Assembly: GCF_014697625.1 (NCBI RefSeq)
Contig: NZ_JACJSG010000037.1
Location: 23,369 to 87,368, forward strand
Origin: Anabaena azotica FACHB-119
GTDB lineage: Bacteria > Cyanobacteriota > Cyanobacteriia > Cyanobacteriales > Nostocaceae
Direction: 5' to 3'
Length of the DNA stretch: 64,000 bases
Shown: in pieces, positions 27,446 through 35,489 of the stretch
Layout: each line of letters begins with the position of its first letter
How positions within the stretch are numbered: position 1 is the first letter of the stretch
Made by a program: the position numbers and the translations under genes
The notes under the pieces: generated by a model
The model's database searches: none
What the model saw: the letters and a program-made list of their open reading frames with translations, nothing else
Told to the model about the DNA's origin: nothing

Positions 27446-28030
27446 TTATGTTTTGCTTAAAACAAACACGCTACCCTCGTTACCCCTGCCAATCCGCAAA
27501 TCTTGATCTAGGTAGGTGATATCTAGCCATCCCTGTTGGGTATCACCTTTTATAGGTACATCTAGGGCTGTGAATTTTTTACCGGCTTCAATTTGTTGGA
27601 TAAAATCTTCAGGGGAACTGTACCCAATTAATCGTTGTACCCCGACGATGGAACGTTTAAATGTTACTTGGACTCGTCGTTCGGAAACTGGCACAAATTT
27701 AGCAGCTACACTAACTAATCCTTCGAGATAAGGTAAGCCGTAAATCTCTGCTATGTTGTAAACGCTGGTAGTTTCTACCCGAATACATTGATAAATTTGT
27801 CCCAGTTTATATACAGGAACGCGATCTAGGTTCAAAAGAGCTTTACTTGTGGTATAAAGTAATCGCCAATTGCCTTCTAGTAAGTCGGCGGCTTCTACAG
27901 GACGCGCTGTAGGATTGAGGTCTTCTAATGCGGCGATCGCTTCTGAGATAGACTGTTTTTGCTGTTCACTGGCTAACAAACCGCGATTTGTGCCAGCGAT
28001 CGCATTTAATAAAGCTGTTTTTTCTGACAT
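27446..28030 (-). CDS. PAP/fibrillin family protein
   Basis: 194 residues from ATG 28030 (MSEKTALLNAIAGTNRGL). AADLLEGNWRLLYTTSKALL is the fibrillin (PAP) family signature; the rest is a lipocalin-like beta-barrel. Plastid fibrillins bind lipids or quinones in plastoglobules and thylakoids; cyanobacterial forms are thought to protect photosystems under stress. Role inferred from the family only. Confidence 0.88.
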   Translation of the reverse strand: MSEKTALLNAIAGTNRGLLASEQQKQSISEAIAALEDLNPTARPVEAADLLEGNWRLLYTTSKALLNLDRVPVYKLGQIYQCIRVETTSVYNIAEIYGLPYLEGLVSVAAKFVPVSERRVQVTFKRSIVGVQRLIGYSSPEDFIQQIEAGKKFTALDVPIKGDTQQGWLDITYLDQDLRIGRGNEGSVFVLSKT

Positions 28031-28272
28031 CACCCATTCCCTCAATAATCATCACAATTAAACTCACATTAAATCGATATTAATGTCTTATATATGGAGG
28101 TAGAAAATAACTCAGAATCTATTCCTAATTGGTTTATCTTTATTAAAGAAATTATTTTTATCAACTTGCGGATTTATTTGCCTAAGAGTTGAAGAAATAA
28201 CTAAATTCTCCCGTCTCAAGTGATAGACTGCTTAATGTCTAGTTACAATAAGATTTTTCTGCATTCATCGAT

Positions 28273-28509
28273 ATGTTGAACTCTCCTTTACGTGAAGAAC
28301 CTCGTAATCAACGCGCTGCTGTCATCCCCCTAAAGCAAGAATCTTCTCTATTAGATTGGTTGCAAGCTAATGGTCGTCTGATTGCGCGTGACGTTCATGA
28401 ACCTGATTTCTCTGATGAAGAAGAGGAAATTTCCGAGTTCCTTGGCGGCGAAGATGGCATTGACTACTTGGATGATGATGATGACGATATCACCATAGAT
28501 GAAGATTAG
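28273..28509 (+). CDS. DUF3134 family protein
   Basis: 78 residues. SPLREEPRNQRAAVIPLKQESSLLDWLQANGRLI is followed by a strongly acidic C-terminus (DYLDDDDDDITIDED). This is a small cyanobacteria-specific family of unknown function. It lies 77 bp upstream of mraY in the same direction and may share its transcript. Confidence 0.85.
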   Translation: MLNSPLREEPRNQRAAVIPLKQESSLLDWLQANGRLIARDVHEPDFSDEEEEISEFLGGEDGIDYLDDDDDDITIDED

Positions 28510-28586
28510 TCTTTTGAGACAGGGATTTTGTAACACAGAGTCCTTATAATTCAATGTATTTAAGTGTGGAGTGAAGGGAAACATTT

Positions 28587-29696
28587 GTGGACGCTAAACT
28601 ATCGCCTAATCAAGGATTAAACATTTCTGGTATAGGTCTAGCTTCTTCCCTAGCCACCGGGCTAGGCATAGTAGCTATAATTTTGGATTGGTTGGCAAAC
28701 AGAACACCTTGGCAAAGTACATCACTTACCTTGCCATTGTTACTGTGCGCTATCACCTCAGCAGTTGCAGGTAACTTTGTTATACCTGTACTGCAAGCCC
28801 TCAAAACTGGGCAAATCATTCGTGAAGATGGCCCTCAAGCCCATTTGAAAAAAGCCGGTACTCCCACAATGGGCGGGATATTTTTTATTCCCGTAGCTGT
28901 GGTGGCTGCTTGTATATTGTCTAACTTTGCGACAGAAGTCCTCGCTGTCTCCGCCCTCACCCTCAGCTATGGGTTGATTGGTTGGATTGACGATTGGCAA
29001 ATTCTCCGCCGCAAATCAAACAAGGGAATCTCCCCTCGGATGAAACTGGCTTTGCAAATCGGTTTTGCGGCAGCCTTCTGTGTATGGTTAATGTTTAATC
29101 AACCTGCTAATATTACTAGTATTGCTTTACCCTGGGTGAGCTTTGCCATACCCTTGGGTTTATTATTCTGGCCTTTGGCTGGCTTTGTCCTCGTGGCAGA
29201 GAGTAATGCAACTAATTTAACTGATGGTATTGATGGTTTGGCTGGCGGAACTGTAGCGATCGCCTTACTCGCATTAGGTGCTATAGTTGCCCCAACAGCC
29301 CCCGGATTAATGATTTTCTGTGCAGCCTTAAGCGGTAGTTGCTTGGGTTTCTTAGCCCACAACCGCAACCCAGCTAGAGTATTCATGGGTGATACAGGTT
29401 CCCTCGCCTTGGGCGGCGCTTTAGCAGCTGTGGCTTTGTTGAGTAACAGTTTGGTAGCCTTGTTTATCCTCAGTGGTATTTTCTTTGTAGAAACCCTGTC
29501 TGTGATGGCACAGGTAACTTACTACAAAGCAACTAAAGGCCCCGATGGTAAAGGTAAGCGTTTATTCAAAATGGCTCCTTTACACCACCACCTAGAATTA
29601 TCAGGCTGGTCAGAATTGCAAGTAGTGGGTACATTTTATGCGATCGCTGCCATCTTAGCTGGTTTTTGTTTGGCGATCGCCTCCGGTGGAGCCTAG
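28587..29696 (+). CDS. mraY: Phospho-N-acetylmuramoyl-pentapeptide-transferase
   Basis: 369 residues, about ten membrane helices, GTG start at 28587 with GAAGGGAAA upstream. PTMGGIFFIP, NATNLTDGIDGLAGG and APLHHHLELSGW hold the catalytic aspartates and the HHH motif. It transfers phospho-MurNAc-pentapeptide to undecaprenyl phosphate, making lipid I for peptidoglycan. Stands alone here rather than in a dcw cluster, as usual in cyanobacteria. Confidence 0.96.
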   Translation: MDAKLSPNQGLNISGIGLASSLATGLGIVAIILDWLANRTPWQSTSLTLPLLLCAITSAVAGNFVIPVLQALKTGQIIREDGPQAHLKKAGTPTMGGIFFIPVAVVAACILSNFATEVLAVSALTLSYGLIGWIDDWQILRRKSNKGISPRMKLALQIGFAAAFCVWLMFNQPANITSIALPWVSFAIPLGLLFWPLAGFVLVAESNATNLTDGIDGLAGGTVAIALLALGAIVAPTAPGLMIFCAALSGSCLGFLAHNRNPARVFMGDTGSLALGGALAAVALLSNSLVALFILSGIFFVETLSVMAQVTYYKATKGPDGKGKRLFKMAPLHHHLELSGWSELQVVGTFYAIAAILAGFCLAIASGGA

Positions 29697-29745
29697 CCCA
29701 TCGCACCATTCTAACTATTCCTGACAATTTATCATCAAAATCAGC

Positions 29746-29778
29746 CAACCCCCTGTATATGCAGAGGGTTATTTTTTT
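29746..29778 (+). terminator. Terminator after mraY
   Basis: AACCCCCTG / CAGAGGGTT stem with one mismatch and a 6-nt loop, followed by ATTTTTTT. It lies about 50 bp past the mraY stop. Confidence 0.8.
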
Positions 29779-29824
29779 AGTGCTGAGTAGAAAGTAGGGA
29801 CTGGGTATTGGGGACTGGGTATTC

Positions 29825-29969
29825 TGACAGGTGTAGGTTTTTTATTGGTGTTCCAAAAACCTTGGTTTGGGGTGTAAGGGTGTAGGGTGTAGGGGTGGAT
29901 GAAACAATGATTTTCTCCTTAGTTTTATAGTCCTTACTCACTCCTATATTAAAAACCTACACTTGTGAG
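29825..29969. mobile_element. MITE-like element, family D copy 1
   Basis: About 145 bp bounded by TGACAGGTGTAGGTTTTT and AAAAACCTACACTTGTGA. A nearly identical copy lies in inverted orientation at 63703-63847. The core carries TGTAAGGGTGTAGGG units and GGTTTTTGG/CCAAAAACC. Confidence 0.8.
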
Positions 29970-30095
29970 GACTGGGTATTGGGGACTGGGGACTGGGGAC
30001 TGGGGACAAGGAATAATTAATTACTACCTCATCTCCCTCATCTCCCCTAACCCCTCCTGGGAGGGGTTAGGGGTGGGTTACTCGCTCATTCAAAC
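29970..30095. repeat. STRR and conserved C-rich repeat segment
   Basis: GGGGACT heptamers (about 29978-30005), then CTCCCTCAT-type units and CTCCTGGGAGGGGTTAGGGGTG, a segment found also near 27300 and 32520. No gene. Confidence 0.8.
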
Positions 30096-30163
30096 GGAAT
30101 ATATCTGATAAATGTTGTAGTCATAGAAGCAATAAACTAACTACTGCATTTAATTAGGAAGCA

Positions 30164-30601
30164 ATGAAGACACAAATTTCGTCAATATTTGTAGCTGGAC
30201 TTACTACAACTTTAATGCTGAGTAATCCCAGCAACGCTAACACAACAAGCCAATCTTTTGATAATAATTTTTTAATTTCTCAAGCGACTAACAGAGGCGG
30301 TGAAGAATTAATTGTTAATGGTACAGAACCATTTTGGAGCATCACAATTAGCCGGAAAGGAATAGTCTACTCCACTCCAGAGTCTCGTCAAAACTTTCCT
30401 TATGTTACACCCATAGCAGCATCAGGACGACCAGCAGATTTAGTTAGGGTTTATCGTTTGAGAGCCAGCAACAACGTAACCAGCACACTAGTAATCAGAA
30501 AAGGTTCCTGTAGTGATGGTATGTCTGATATCAAATATCCCTACTCCGCCGTATACATTTCCGGTAATAGGGTCTTAGAAGGTTGTGCTAGAGCAAAATA
30601 A
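30164..30601 (+). CDS. COG3650-type secreted protein
   Basis: 145 residues. Signal peptide about 1-25 (FVAGLTTTLMLSNPSNA); the mature part has NGTEPFWSI, KGSCSDGMSDIKYPY and GCARAK, the motifs of the COG3650 family, often lipoproteins or periplasmic proteins. Two cysteines could form a disulfide. Function unknown. Confidence 0.8.
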   Translation: MKTQISSIFVAGLTTTLMLSNPSNANTTSQSFDNNFLISQATNRGGEELIVNGTEPFWSITISRKGIVYSTPESRQNFPYVTPIAASGRPADLVRVYRLRASNNVTSTLVIRKGSCSDGMSDIKYPYSAVYISGNRVLEGCARAK

Positions 30602-30953
30602 TGTAATCTTCGTTTGTTGTGGGATTTTGTCATCTAGATGATAACAATCCAACCTCTAGCCGATAAAATCTTTATGGCAAGCACCTTAAGCGCCTGTCCC
30701 CTGTCCCCTGTCCCCTGTCTCCTGCTGTTTTTGAAATTTGGTAATAGGTCATAGGTAATTCACAAGAAAACCTTACTAATTACCTATTCCCCATCACCGT
30801 TTTCAATAGATAACTAGCAACTTACATCTATCTTTAGAAGTAGCGCATTTCCCAAAATCTCCGCCATTTTGGCGCTTGACCATTGCAAATAATATGCTAT
30901 GATCATCTGCGTGATTGAGCAAATAGCCTCTACTACTGGCTTTTTAGCAGGCT
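30602..30953. other. Intergenic region without gene
   Basis: 352 bp with a short CTGTCCC STRR (about 30692-30721). No coding frame of interest. Confidence 0.6.
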
Positions 30954-31196
30954 TTAGTAGTAATCAGGTTGTGGCTCTGTCTTAAGAAAGTTTGAAGCAT
31001 CGTATAAGTAGCGGCTAGCTTCCTCCTCTAAACGATGAATCAGATAAGGTTCAATAACGTTACTGTGTCGCAGTGCGGCTAGATACCCGTCCAAATACAT
31101 CCGCATTTCTTCCGTGCGATAACCGCGATTCCACAACTCGACGAAGGCGTCGGTAATTCGTTGGTAATAGCGGATTGTTTGTGTGTCTTGGAGCAT
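30954..31196 (-). CDS. Small conserved cyanobacterial protein (DUF6761-like)
   Basis: 80 residues, helical: MLQDTQTIRYYQRITDAFVELWNRGYRTEEMRMYLDGYLAALRH. The sequence is typical of a small, highly conserved cyanobacterial protein; I believe it belongs to DUF6761 but this is from memory. No known function, no membrane segment. It is divergent from the response regulator gene, sharing a 537-bp upstream region. Confidence 0.75.
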   Translation of the reverse strand: MLQDTQTIRYYQRITDAFVELWNRGYRTEEMRMYLDGYLAALRHSNVIEPYLIHRLEEEASRYLYDASNFLKTEPQPDYY

Positions 31197-31480
31197 AACT
31201 GCTGATTGATCTCTTTGGAATGAGAATTGTAAATGATTCAGGCTGAAATGTGAAGGGTGATTTCTGCTTCAATTTCAGATGCAATTCTGTTTGGTCACTT
31301 GTGATGCTTTCTCCAGCAGCTACAATACAGTTAGATTTTATTCCAGAAAACTTGTAATTAGTATCAGTCGTTAGGGTATTTTTATACTTTTGGTAAATAA
31401 TGGCTTAACTGGGTGACAAAGATGCAGCCTTTGACTGAATTACAAGCAGGTTTAGGGAAATATAAATCTACTACGTCTTT

Positions 31481-31501
31481 GTGCTGATGCTGTATCAGCA
31501 C
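31481..31501. promoter_or_regulatory. Perfect inverted repeat, possible operator
   Basis: GTGCTGAT and ATCAGCAC separated by five bases, about 230 bp upstream of the response regulator start. It could be a dimeric repressor/activator site or a short hairpin; there is no T-run to make it a terminator. Confidence 0.45.
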
Positions 31502-31659
31502 ATGGCTTGATTCTAAAGGTTAAATCAATTAGCTAAAACAACTTTAAAGAAAGTATAACAAAAATTTAAGAATAATATCAATTAAAGGCTAGGCAAGGCA
31601 TAAACTCTACATTTTGCAAACATCAGTTATAGAAAAACGTAAAGGTAAATGCACCTGGA

Positions 31660-31701
31660 GTAACAAAGACTACAAAACCTTGAGCATGGGCTTGTTACTT
31701 T
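31660..31701 (+). promoter_or_regulatory. NtcA-activated promoter
   Basis: GTA-N8-TAC (31660-31673) is an exact NtcA consensus. Exactly 22 bases later comes TACTTT (31696-31701), fitting the TAN3T -10 box. This is the canonical class II NtcA promoter layout. Predicted start near 31707, about 27 bases before the GTG start of the regulator, with AAGGGG (31718-31723) as ribosome-binding site. Confidence 0.8.
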
Positions 31702-31733
31702 GAAATTCATCGACGCTAAGGGGTCTTGCCGCC

Positions 31734-32504
31734 GTGGGTTCGGTTTGTATTGAAATCGTTGAGGGGAATCCCCATCTAAGGTCGTTGCTGGGTTGGCACT
31801 TGCAACAATTGGAATATCGTGTCCATCAAGCCGCCAGCATATATCAAGCAAGGGAAGCCTTCTTGAGCCATCAGCCAACGCTAGTCATTTTGGATGCTGA
31901 TTTACCAGATGGTGACGGTATTGAATTTTGCCGTTGGCTGCATCGTCAGCAACAGCCGCTAATTCTCATGTTATCCGCCCGGACTAATGAGGCGGATATT
32001 GTTGCTGGTTTGAAAGCAGGAGCTGATGATTACTTGAGCAAACCTTTTGGGATGCAAGAGTTCTTAGCTAGGGTAGAGGCACTAATTCGCCGTAAGCGTA
32101 CACCTACCGCACCTGCATATCTGGATTATGGGACGTTGCAAATTGATTTAGTCCAGCGCCGTGTAAGATTCCAAGGGGAGTTTATCGACCTCACCCCGCA
32201 GGAATTTAGTTTACTGTACGTTTTGGCGCAAGCTGGGGGAGTACCTCTAAGCCGCTCTGAATTGCTGCGTCGCGCTTGGCCTGATGCGATTGATAATCCC
32301 CGTACTATTGACACTCATGTTTTATCTTTACGCAAGAAGGTAGAACTTGATCCCCGCCAACCCAGCCTCATTCAAACTATCCGTAATGTTGGATACCGAT
32401 TTAACATGGAAATTTTGAATGCTAATGTTCCACAAACACAAGCAAAGTTAACAAAAGAGAGATTTAGCAATCCACGCACAACGCTGAGTGGGCAGAGAGT
32501 TTAG
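31734..32504 (+). CDS. nrrA: OmpR/PhoB-family response regulator, probable NrrA
   Basis: 256 residues, GTG start at 31734 with AAGGGG upstream. Receiver domain about 1-120 with phosphoacceptor Asp54 (LVILDADLPDGDG), Ser/Thr switch and LSKPF; winged-helix DNA-binding domain about 130-230 (LTPQEFSLLYVLA..., TIDTHVLSLRKKVE, IRNVGYRF). The acidic pocket reads VEGNP where most have DD, so phosphorylation may be atypical, as in the related NblR. The neighbourhood and the NtcA-type promoter fit NrrA, which in Anabaena responds to nitrogen starvation and acts in heterocyst formation and glycogen breakdown. No kinase gene nearby. Confidence 0.8.
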   Translation: MGSVCIEIVEGNPHLRSLLGWHLQQLEYRVHQAASIYQAREAFLSHQPTLVILDADLPDGDGIEFCRWLHRQQQPLILMLSARTNEADIVAGLKAGADDYLSKPFGMQEFLARVEALIRRKRTPTAPAYLDYGTLQIDLVQRRVRFQGEFIDLTPQEFSLLYVLAQAGGVPLSRSELLRRAWPDAIDNPRTIDTHVLSLRKKVELDPRQPSLIQTIRNVGYRFNMEILNANVPQTQAKLTKERFSNPRTTLSGQRV

Positions 32505-32514
32505 AGGAGATGAG

Positions 32515-32642
32515 GGAGTAACCCACCCCTAACCCCTCCCAAGAGGGGAAAAAGGAGCAGAGGAGCAGGAGAGGAAAATTAATCATAACTGCTAACTGTC
32601 AACTGTCAATTGTCAACTGATAACTGATAACTGATAACTGAC
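32515..32642. repeat. STRR and C-rich repeat segment
   Basis: GAGTAACCCACCCCTAACCCC segment, then AACTGTC and TGATAAC heptamers up to the stop codon of the next, convergent gene. Confidence 0.8.
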
Positions 32643-33398
32643 TCAGTTCCATTCTTCATTGGCTTGGTTTTCGGCCTGCATCAACCTTTGTTGCAAGTCT
32701 ATCCAGTCAATTTCCGAAGCTGCTTGATTGACTAATAAACATCCTTGGTGTATATACAAAAGCCGATTACAAAACATCTTGGCTAAGTCTAGCTGGCTGT
32801 TTACCATCACAACTGTAGTTTGATGAGTTTGAGTTAGCTGGGTTAAGGCTTGCATGAGGTGGGAGGCTATACCAATATCTAAATTAGAGGTTGGCTCGTC
32901 CAACAGGAGGATTTTTGGTTGAATGACTAAAGCACGGGCGATCGCTACGAGCTGTCTTTGTCCTACTGAAAGTTGTAATTCTGTGCGTTCCAACCAATCA
33001 TGAGGAATTTGCAGTTGTTCTGTCCAATGACTGACTCGCTGCTGAATTGTTTCTTTGGGCAAACCGCGCAAAACTAAAGGATAAGCTAAGGCTTGCTGGA
33101 CTGTCATCCCCAGCAACTTTGGCTCTTGTAATACTAGTGTCACTACCTGACGTAACTGAGTCACCGGGATTTGGTGATATTCTTGATTTTCTAGAAAAAT
33201 TTTGCCGCTAGTGGGTTCAGCTAGACGGTTGATTAGACGTAACAGGGAAGTTTTACCAGCGCCAGAGGGGCCGATAATTGCCAAGCGATCGCCAGCAGAA
33301 ACCGCAAAAGAGATATCCTGCAATATGGGGTATCCCTGAAGCTGGGTTTTGGTCTTGGCATACAGATTAACTTGTTCTAGCTGTAATTGAGGTGTCAT
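32643..33398 (-). CDS. ABC transporter ATP-binding protein
   Basis: 251 residues. Walker A GPSGAGKTSLLRLIN, Q-loop LVLQEPKLLG, signature LSVGQRQLVAIARAL (Val replaces the usual Gly) and Walker B ILLLDEPTSNLD. The closest general type seems to be the FetA/YbbL-like group, but no permease gene is adjacent, so the transported substrate is unknown. Preceded by an STRR block on its 5' side. Confidence 0.85.
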   Translation of the reverse strand: MTPQLQLEQVNLYAKTKTQLQGYPILQDISFAVSAGDRLAIIGPSGAGKTSLLRLINRLAEPTSGKIFLENQEYHQIPVTQLRQVVTLVLQEPKLLGMTVQQALAYPLVLRGLPKETIQQRVSHWTEQLQIPHDWLERTELQLSVGQRQLVAIARALVIQPKILLLDEPTSNLDIGIASHLMQALTQLTQTHQTTVVMVNSQLDLAKMFCNRLLYIHQGCLLVNQAASEIDWIDLQQRLMQAENQANEEWN

Positions 33399-33528
33399 TA
33401 GTCATTGGTCATTGGTCATTAGTCCATAGTTTGCTTAAAGGGGGAAGGGGAAGAGGGAAAGGGGGAAGGGGGAAAGGGGAAAGGCTAAAGACTGTCTCCT
33501 CATCTCCCCAGTCCCCAGTCCCCAGTCC
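33399..33528. repeat. STRR array
   Basis: TCATTGG/TCATTAG units, a GGGGAAA purine run and CCCCAGT heptamers, filling the gap up to the stop of the membrane-protein gene. Confidence 0.8.
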
Positions 33529-34089
33529 CTAATACCCCATTCCTACTGCTGTGGCGATCGTCCAAGCATCAACTAAAAGGAGTAATCCTGTAAATCCCAA
33601 TAAAATTAAATACATCCACGGTTGCGCCAAAGGGCGGACATCTGTAGTGTCTATCCCTGTTTTAGTTTGCACGATATTTACCAAACGGGCAAATCCAGCT
33701 ACCCGCATTGGGAGCAAGTAAGCTTTGCCATCTTGACTGAGAAAATAATAAACCAGACCGCCTTGACCAGTGGAGCGGGGCTTTATCTGTTTTACTTCTT
33801 TCCAAGGTAAAGTCCAACCTTTGCGGAAGAATTTAGGAACCCAAGCTGGGTAAGTTACCTGTATTCCTTGCTCATCTACAACTACTCGTTCCGTCAGCAC
33901 TGCATACAAGCCAACGAAACCGATGCTAATACCCACCCATAACAAAGCGGGGGGTGTGGGTGCTTTTGTCACCTCTGCTAAGAAAGGTAAGGGGACTGTG
34001 AGTGCTATGTACAGACTTAATAGGGTAATCCGAATTAAGGGAGATAACCGGAAAACTGAAGTTGAGTTATCGACTAAATTTGCTGTCAC
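33529..34089 (-). CDS. Conserved membrane protein of unknown function
   Basis: 186 residues with two N-terminal membrane segments (about 18-65), a central soluble beta-rich part (TERVVVDEQGIQVTYPAW..., LPWKEVKQIKPRSTGQGG) resembling a PH-like domain, and a C-terminal membrane segment. This architecture is common in small cyanobacterial membrane proteins. Function unknown. It is upstream of and on the same strand as the ABC ATPase. Confidence 0.75.
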   Translation of the reverse strand: MTANLVDNSTSVFRLSPLIRITLLSLYIALTVPLPFLAEVTKAPTPPALLWVGISIGFVGLYAVLTERVVVDEQGIQVTYPAWVPKFFRKGWTLPWKEVKQIKPRSTGQGGLVYYFLSQDGKAYLLPMRVAGFARLVNIVQTKTGIDTTDVRPLAQPWMYLILLGFTGLLLLVDAWTIATAVGMGY

Positions 34090-34505
34090 GGCTTAATCAG
34101 GCTGATAGGCTTTTAAATTTAGTCTAACTGGGAAGTGGGGACTGGGGGCGGTTGTGAAAGCGATCGCCCTCTACAAAGCATCGGGTAAAGGTATGATATT
34201 GATAGCCTCCTGTGCGATCGCCGCATAGCTAATACCAATTCAAAAAATATTTGCAACACATCAATTATCTGTAGGGGCGCACAGCTGTGCATTGGTGTCA
34301 ACTTAAGTCAGGGCGAATGTAATTCGACGTGAGTTCAACAAGCGTTGTTTTGACCTCTCCCCCAACCCCTCTCCTACGAGGAGAGGGGAGTAAGACGTTG
34401 ATTTTTTTCGTTTCTCCTCCCTCTCCTCAAAGGCGCTATCCATTACCCGGATCTATCTCAACATGATGGAAAAAGTTTTATTTTTTATTAGTAGTTAGTA
34501 GTTTT
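34090..34505. other. Intergenic region with strong hairpin
   Basis: 416 bp between divergent genes. Two HIP1-like sites, and at 34366-34388 a perfect 10-bp stem CCCCTCTCCT / AGGAGAGGGG with a 3-nt loop, part of a C-rich repeat type common in Nostoc. No gene. Confidence 0.6.
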
Positions 34506-34832
34506 ATGACGGATTCACCTACCCTGCTGGAAAAATATATTGAACAACGAAACCAAGGATACTGGATTAAGAGTAGTCGTATCTCTCTTGATTCAGTCGT
34601 TTATGCTTTTTTAAATGGTGATTCCCCAGAAAATATTGCACAAAACTTTCCTTTACTCTCATTAGAGCAAGTTTATGGTGCAATTGCATTTTATCTTGCT
34701 AACAAAGAGCAAGTTGATGTTTACCTAAAAGAAAGTGAAGTAGAGTTTGAAAAATTACAACATTCTTTAAGAGACAAAAATCCACTTCTCTATCAAAAAT
34801 TGAAAGCCGCTCAAGCCCAGAAACGAGCTTAA
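34506..34832 (+). CDS. DUF433 family protein
   Basis: 108 residues. SRISLDSVVYAFLNGDSPENIAQNFPLLSLEQVYGAIAFYL is a DUF433 helix-turn-helix-like domain; the tail is charged and helical. DUF433 proteins usually act as antitoxins next to a PIN-like DUF5615 toxin. Here the next gene (minus strand) is an unrelated membrane protein, so this is either an orphan antitoxin or a stand-alone regulator. Confidence 0.82.
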   Translation: MTDSPTLLEKYIEQRNQGYWIKSSRISLDSVVYAFLNGDSPENIAQNFPLLSLEQVYGAIAFYLANKEQVDVYLKESEVEFEKLQHSLRDKNPLLYQKLKAAQAQKRA

Positions 34833-34837
34833 TCTCT

Positions 34838-35308
34838 TTATGGTAAATATTTTTGTACTACAATCCAACCAGTGAGTGATACCCAAGCGAAACCCGCGAA
34901 CAACACCATATTTGTAGTAATATGTAAAGTCCTTGCCCAAGGTTTCTTAGCACTAATTTGTGTGGCGCTGAAAGCAGATAACAGAACCAAGAGGACTACA
35001 ATAATCCCAGCCCACAAGTGCGAGGAGTGACCTAAAGAGCCAAAATGCCCCAAAGTGCCAATAATTCCAATCGCCAGTAGCAGCAAGACTAAACTCACCA
35101 TGCTGATACCCATGATTAAGTGTAGGGTGATCAGTTGCGATCGCCGAAGGCGGGGCGTAGCCCATCGCTCAAAACCAGAAATGGACAGCGAACTTCTCAT
35201 TCGCCACATTAAAAAGCCGGTGACTGCTAGCAGCAAATAAGCCATGAGCGATAATCCCATCGACCATGCTGCAATTTTCCACAGCCAAAGAAATGAAGGT
35301 AGGTGCAT
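34838..35308 (-). CDS. DUF4079-like membrane protein
   Basis: 156 residues with four membrane segments (about 8-33, 60-85, 95-115, 128-150). LHLIMGISMVSLVLLLLAIGIIG and ARTLHITTNMVLFAGFAW with spaced histidines suggest a cytochrome b561-like four-helix protein; I believe it is the DUF4079 family. Function unknown; ends 5 bp from the convergent DUF433 gene. Confidence 0.75.
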   Translation of the reverse strand: MHLPSFLWLWKIAAWSMGLSLMAYLLLAVTGFLMWRMRSSLSISGFERWATPRLRRSQLITLHLIMGISMVSLVLLLLAIGIIGTLGHFGSLGHSSHLWAGIIVVLLVLLSAFSATQISAKKPWARTLHITTNMVLFAGFAWVSLTGWIVVQKYLP

Positions 35309-35319
35309 AAATATTTATT

Positions 35320-35432
35320 GTAGTGGGGATTGGGGATTGGGGATTGGGGATTGGGGACTGGGGACTGGGGATTGGGGAGATGAGAAGACAGTCTTTCCCC
35401 TTTCCCCCTTCCCCCTTCCCCCACTCCCTTTT
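35320..35432. repeat. STRR array (GGGGATT/GGGGACT, then CCCCTTT units)
   Basis: Seven to eight GGGGATT/GGGGACT heptamers followed by a C/T-rich run, in the divergent gap between the DUF4079-like gene and bvdR. Confidence 0.85.
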
Positions 35433-35489
35433 TACCTAAATGTTGTGATAATTGATAACGGGGGTGATTATGTAGAATAGGAGGCGGCT

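Larger units (their letters stand above)
31197..31733. other. Divergent regulatory region upstream of the response regulator
   Basis: 537 bp containing no gene but several regulatory-looking elements: a perfect inverted repeat GTGCTGAT-N5-ATCAGCAC (31481-31501) and an NtcA-type promoter (31660-31701). Confidence 0.7.
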
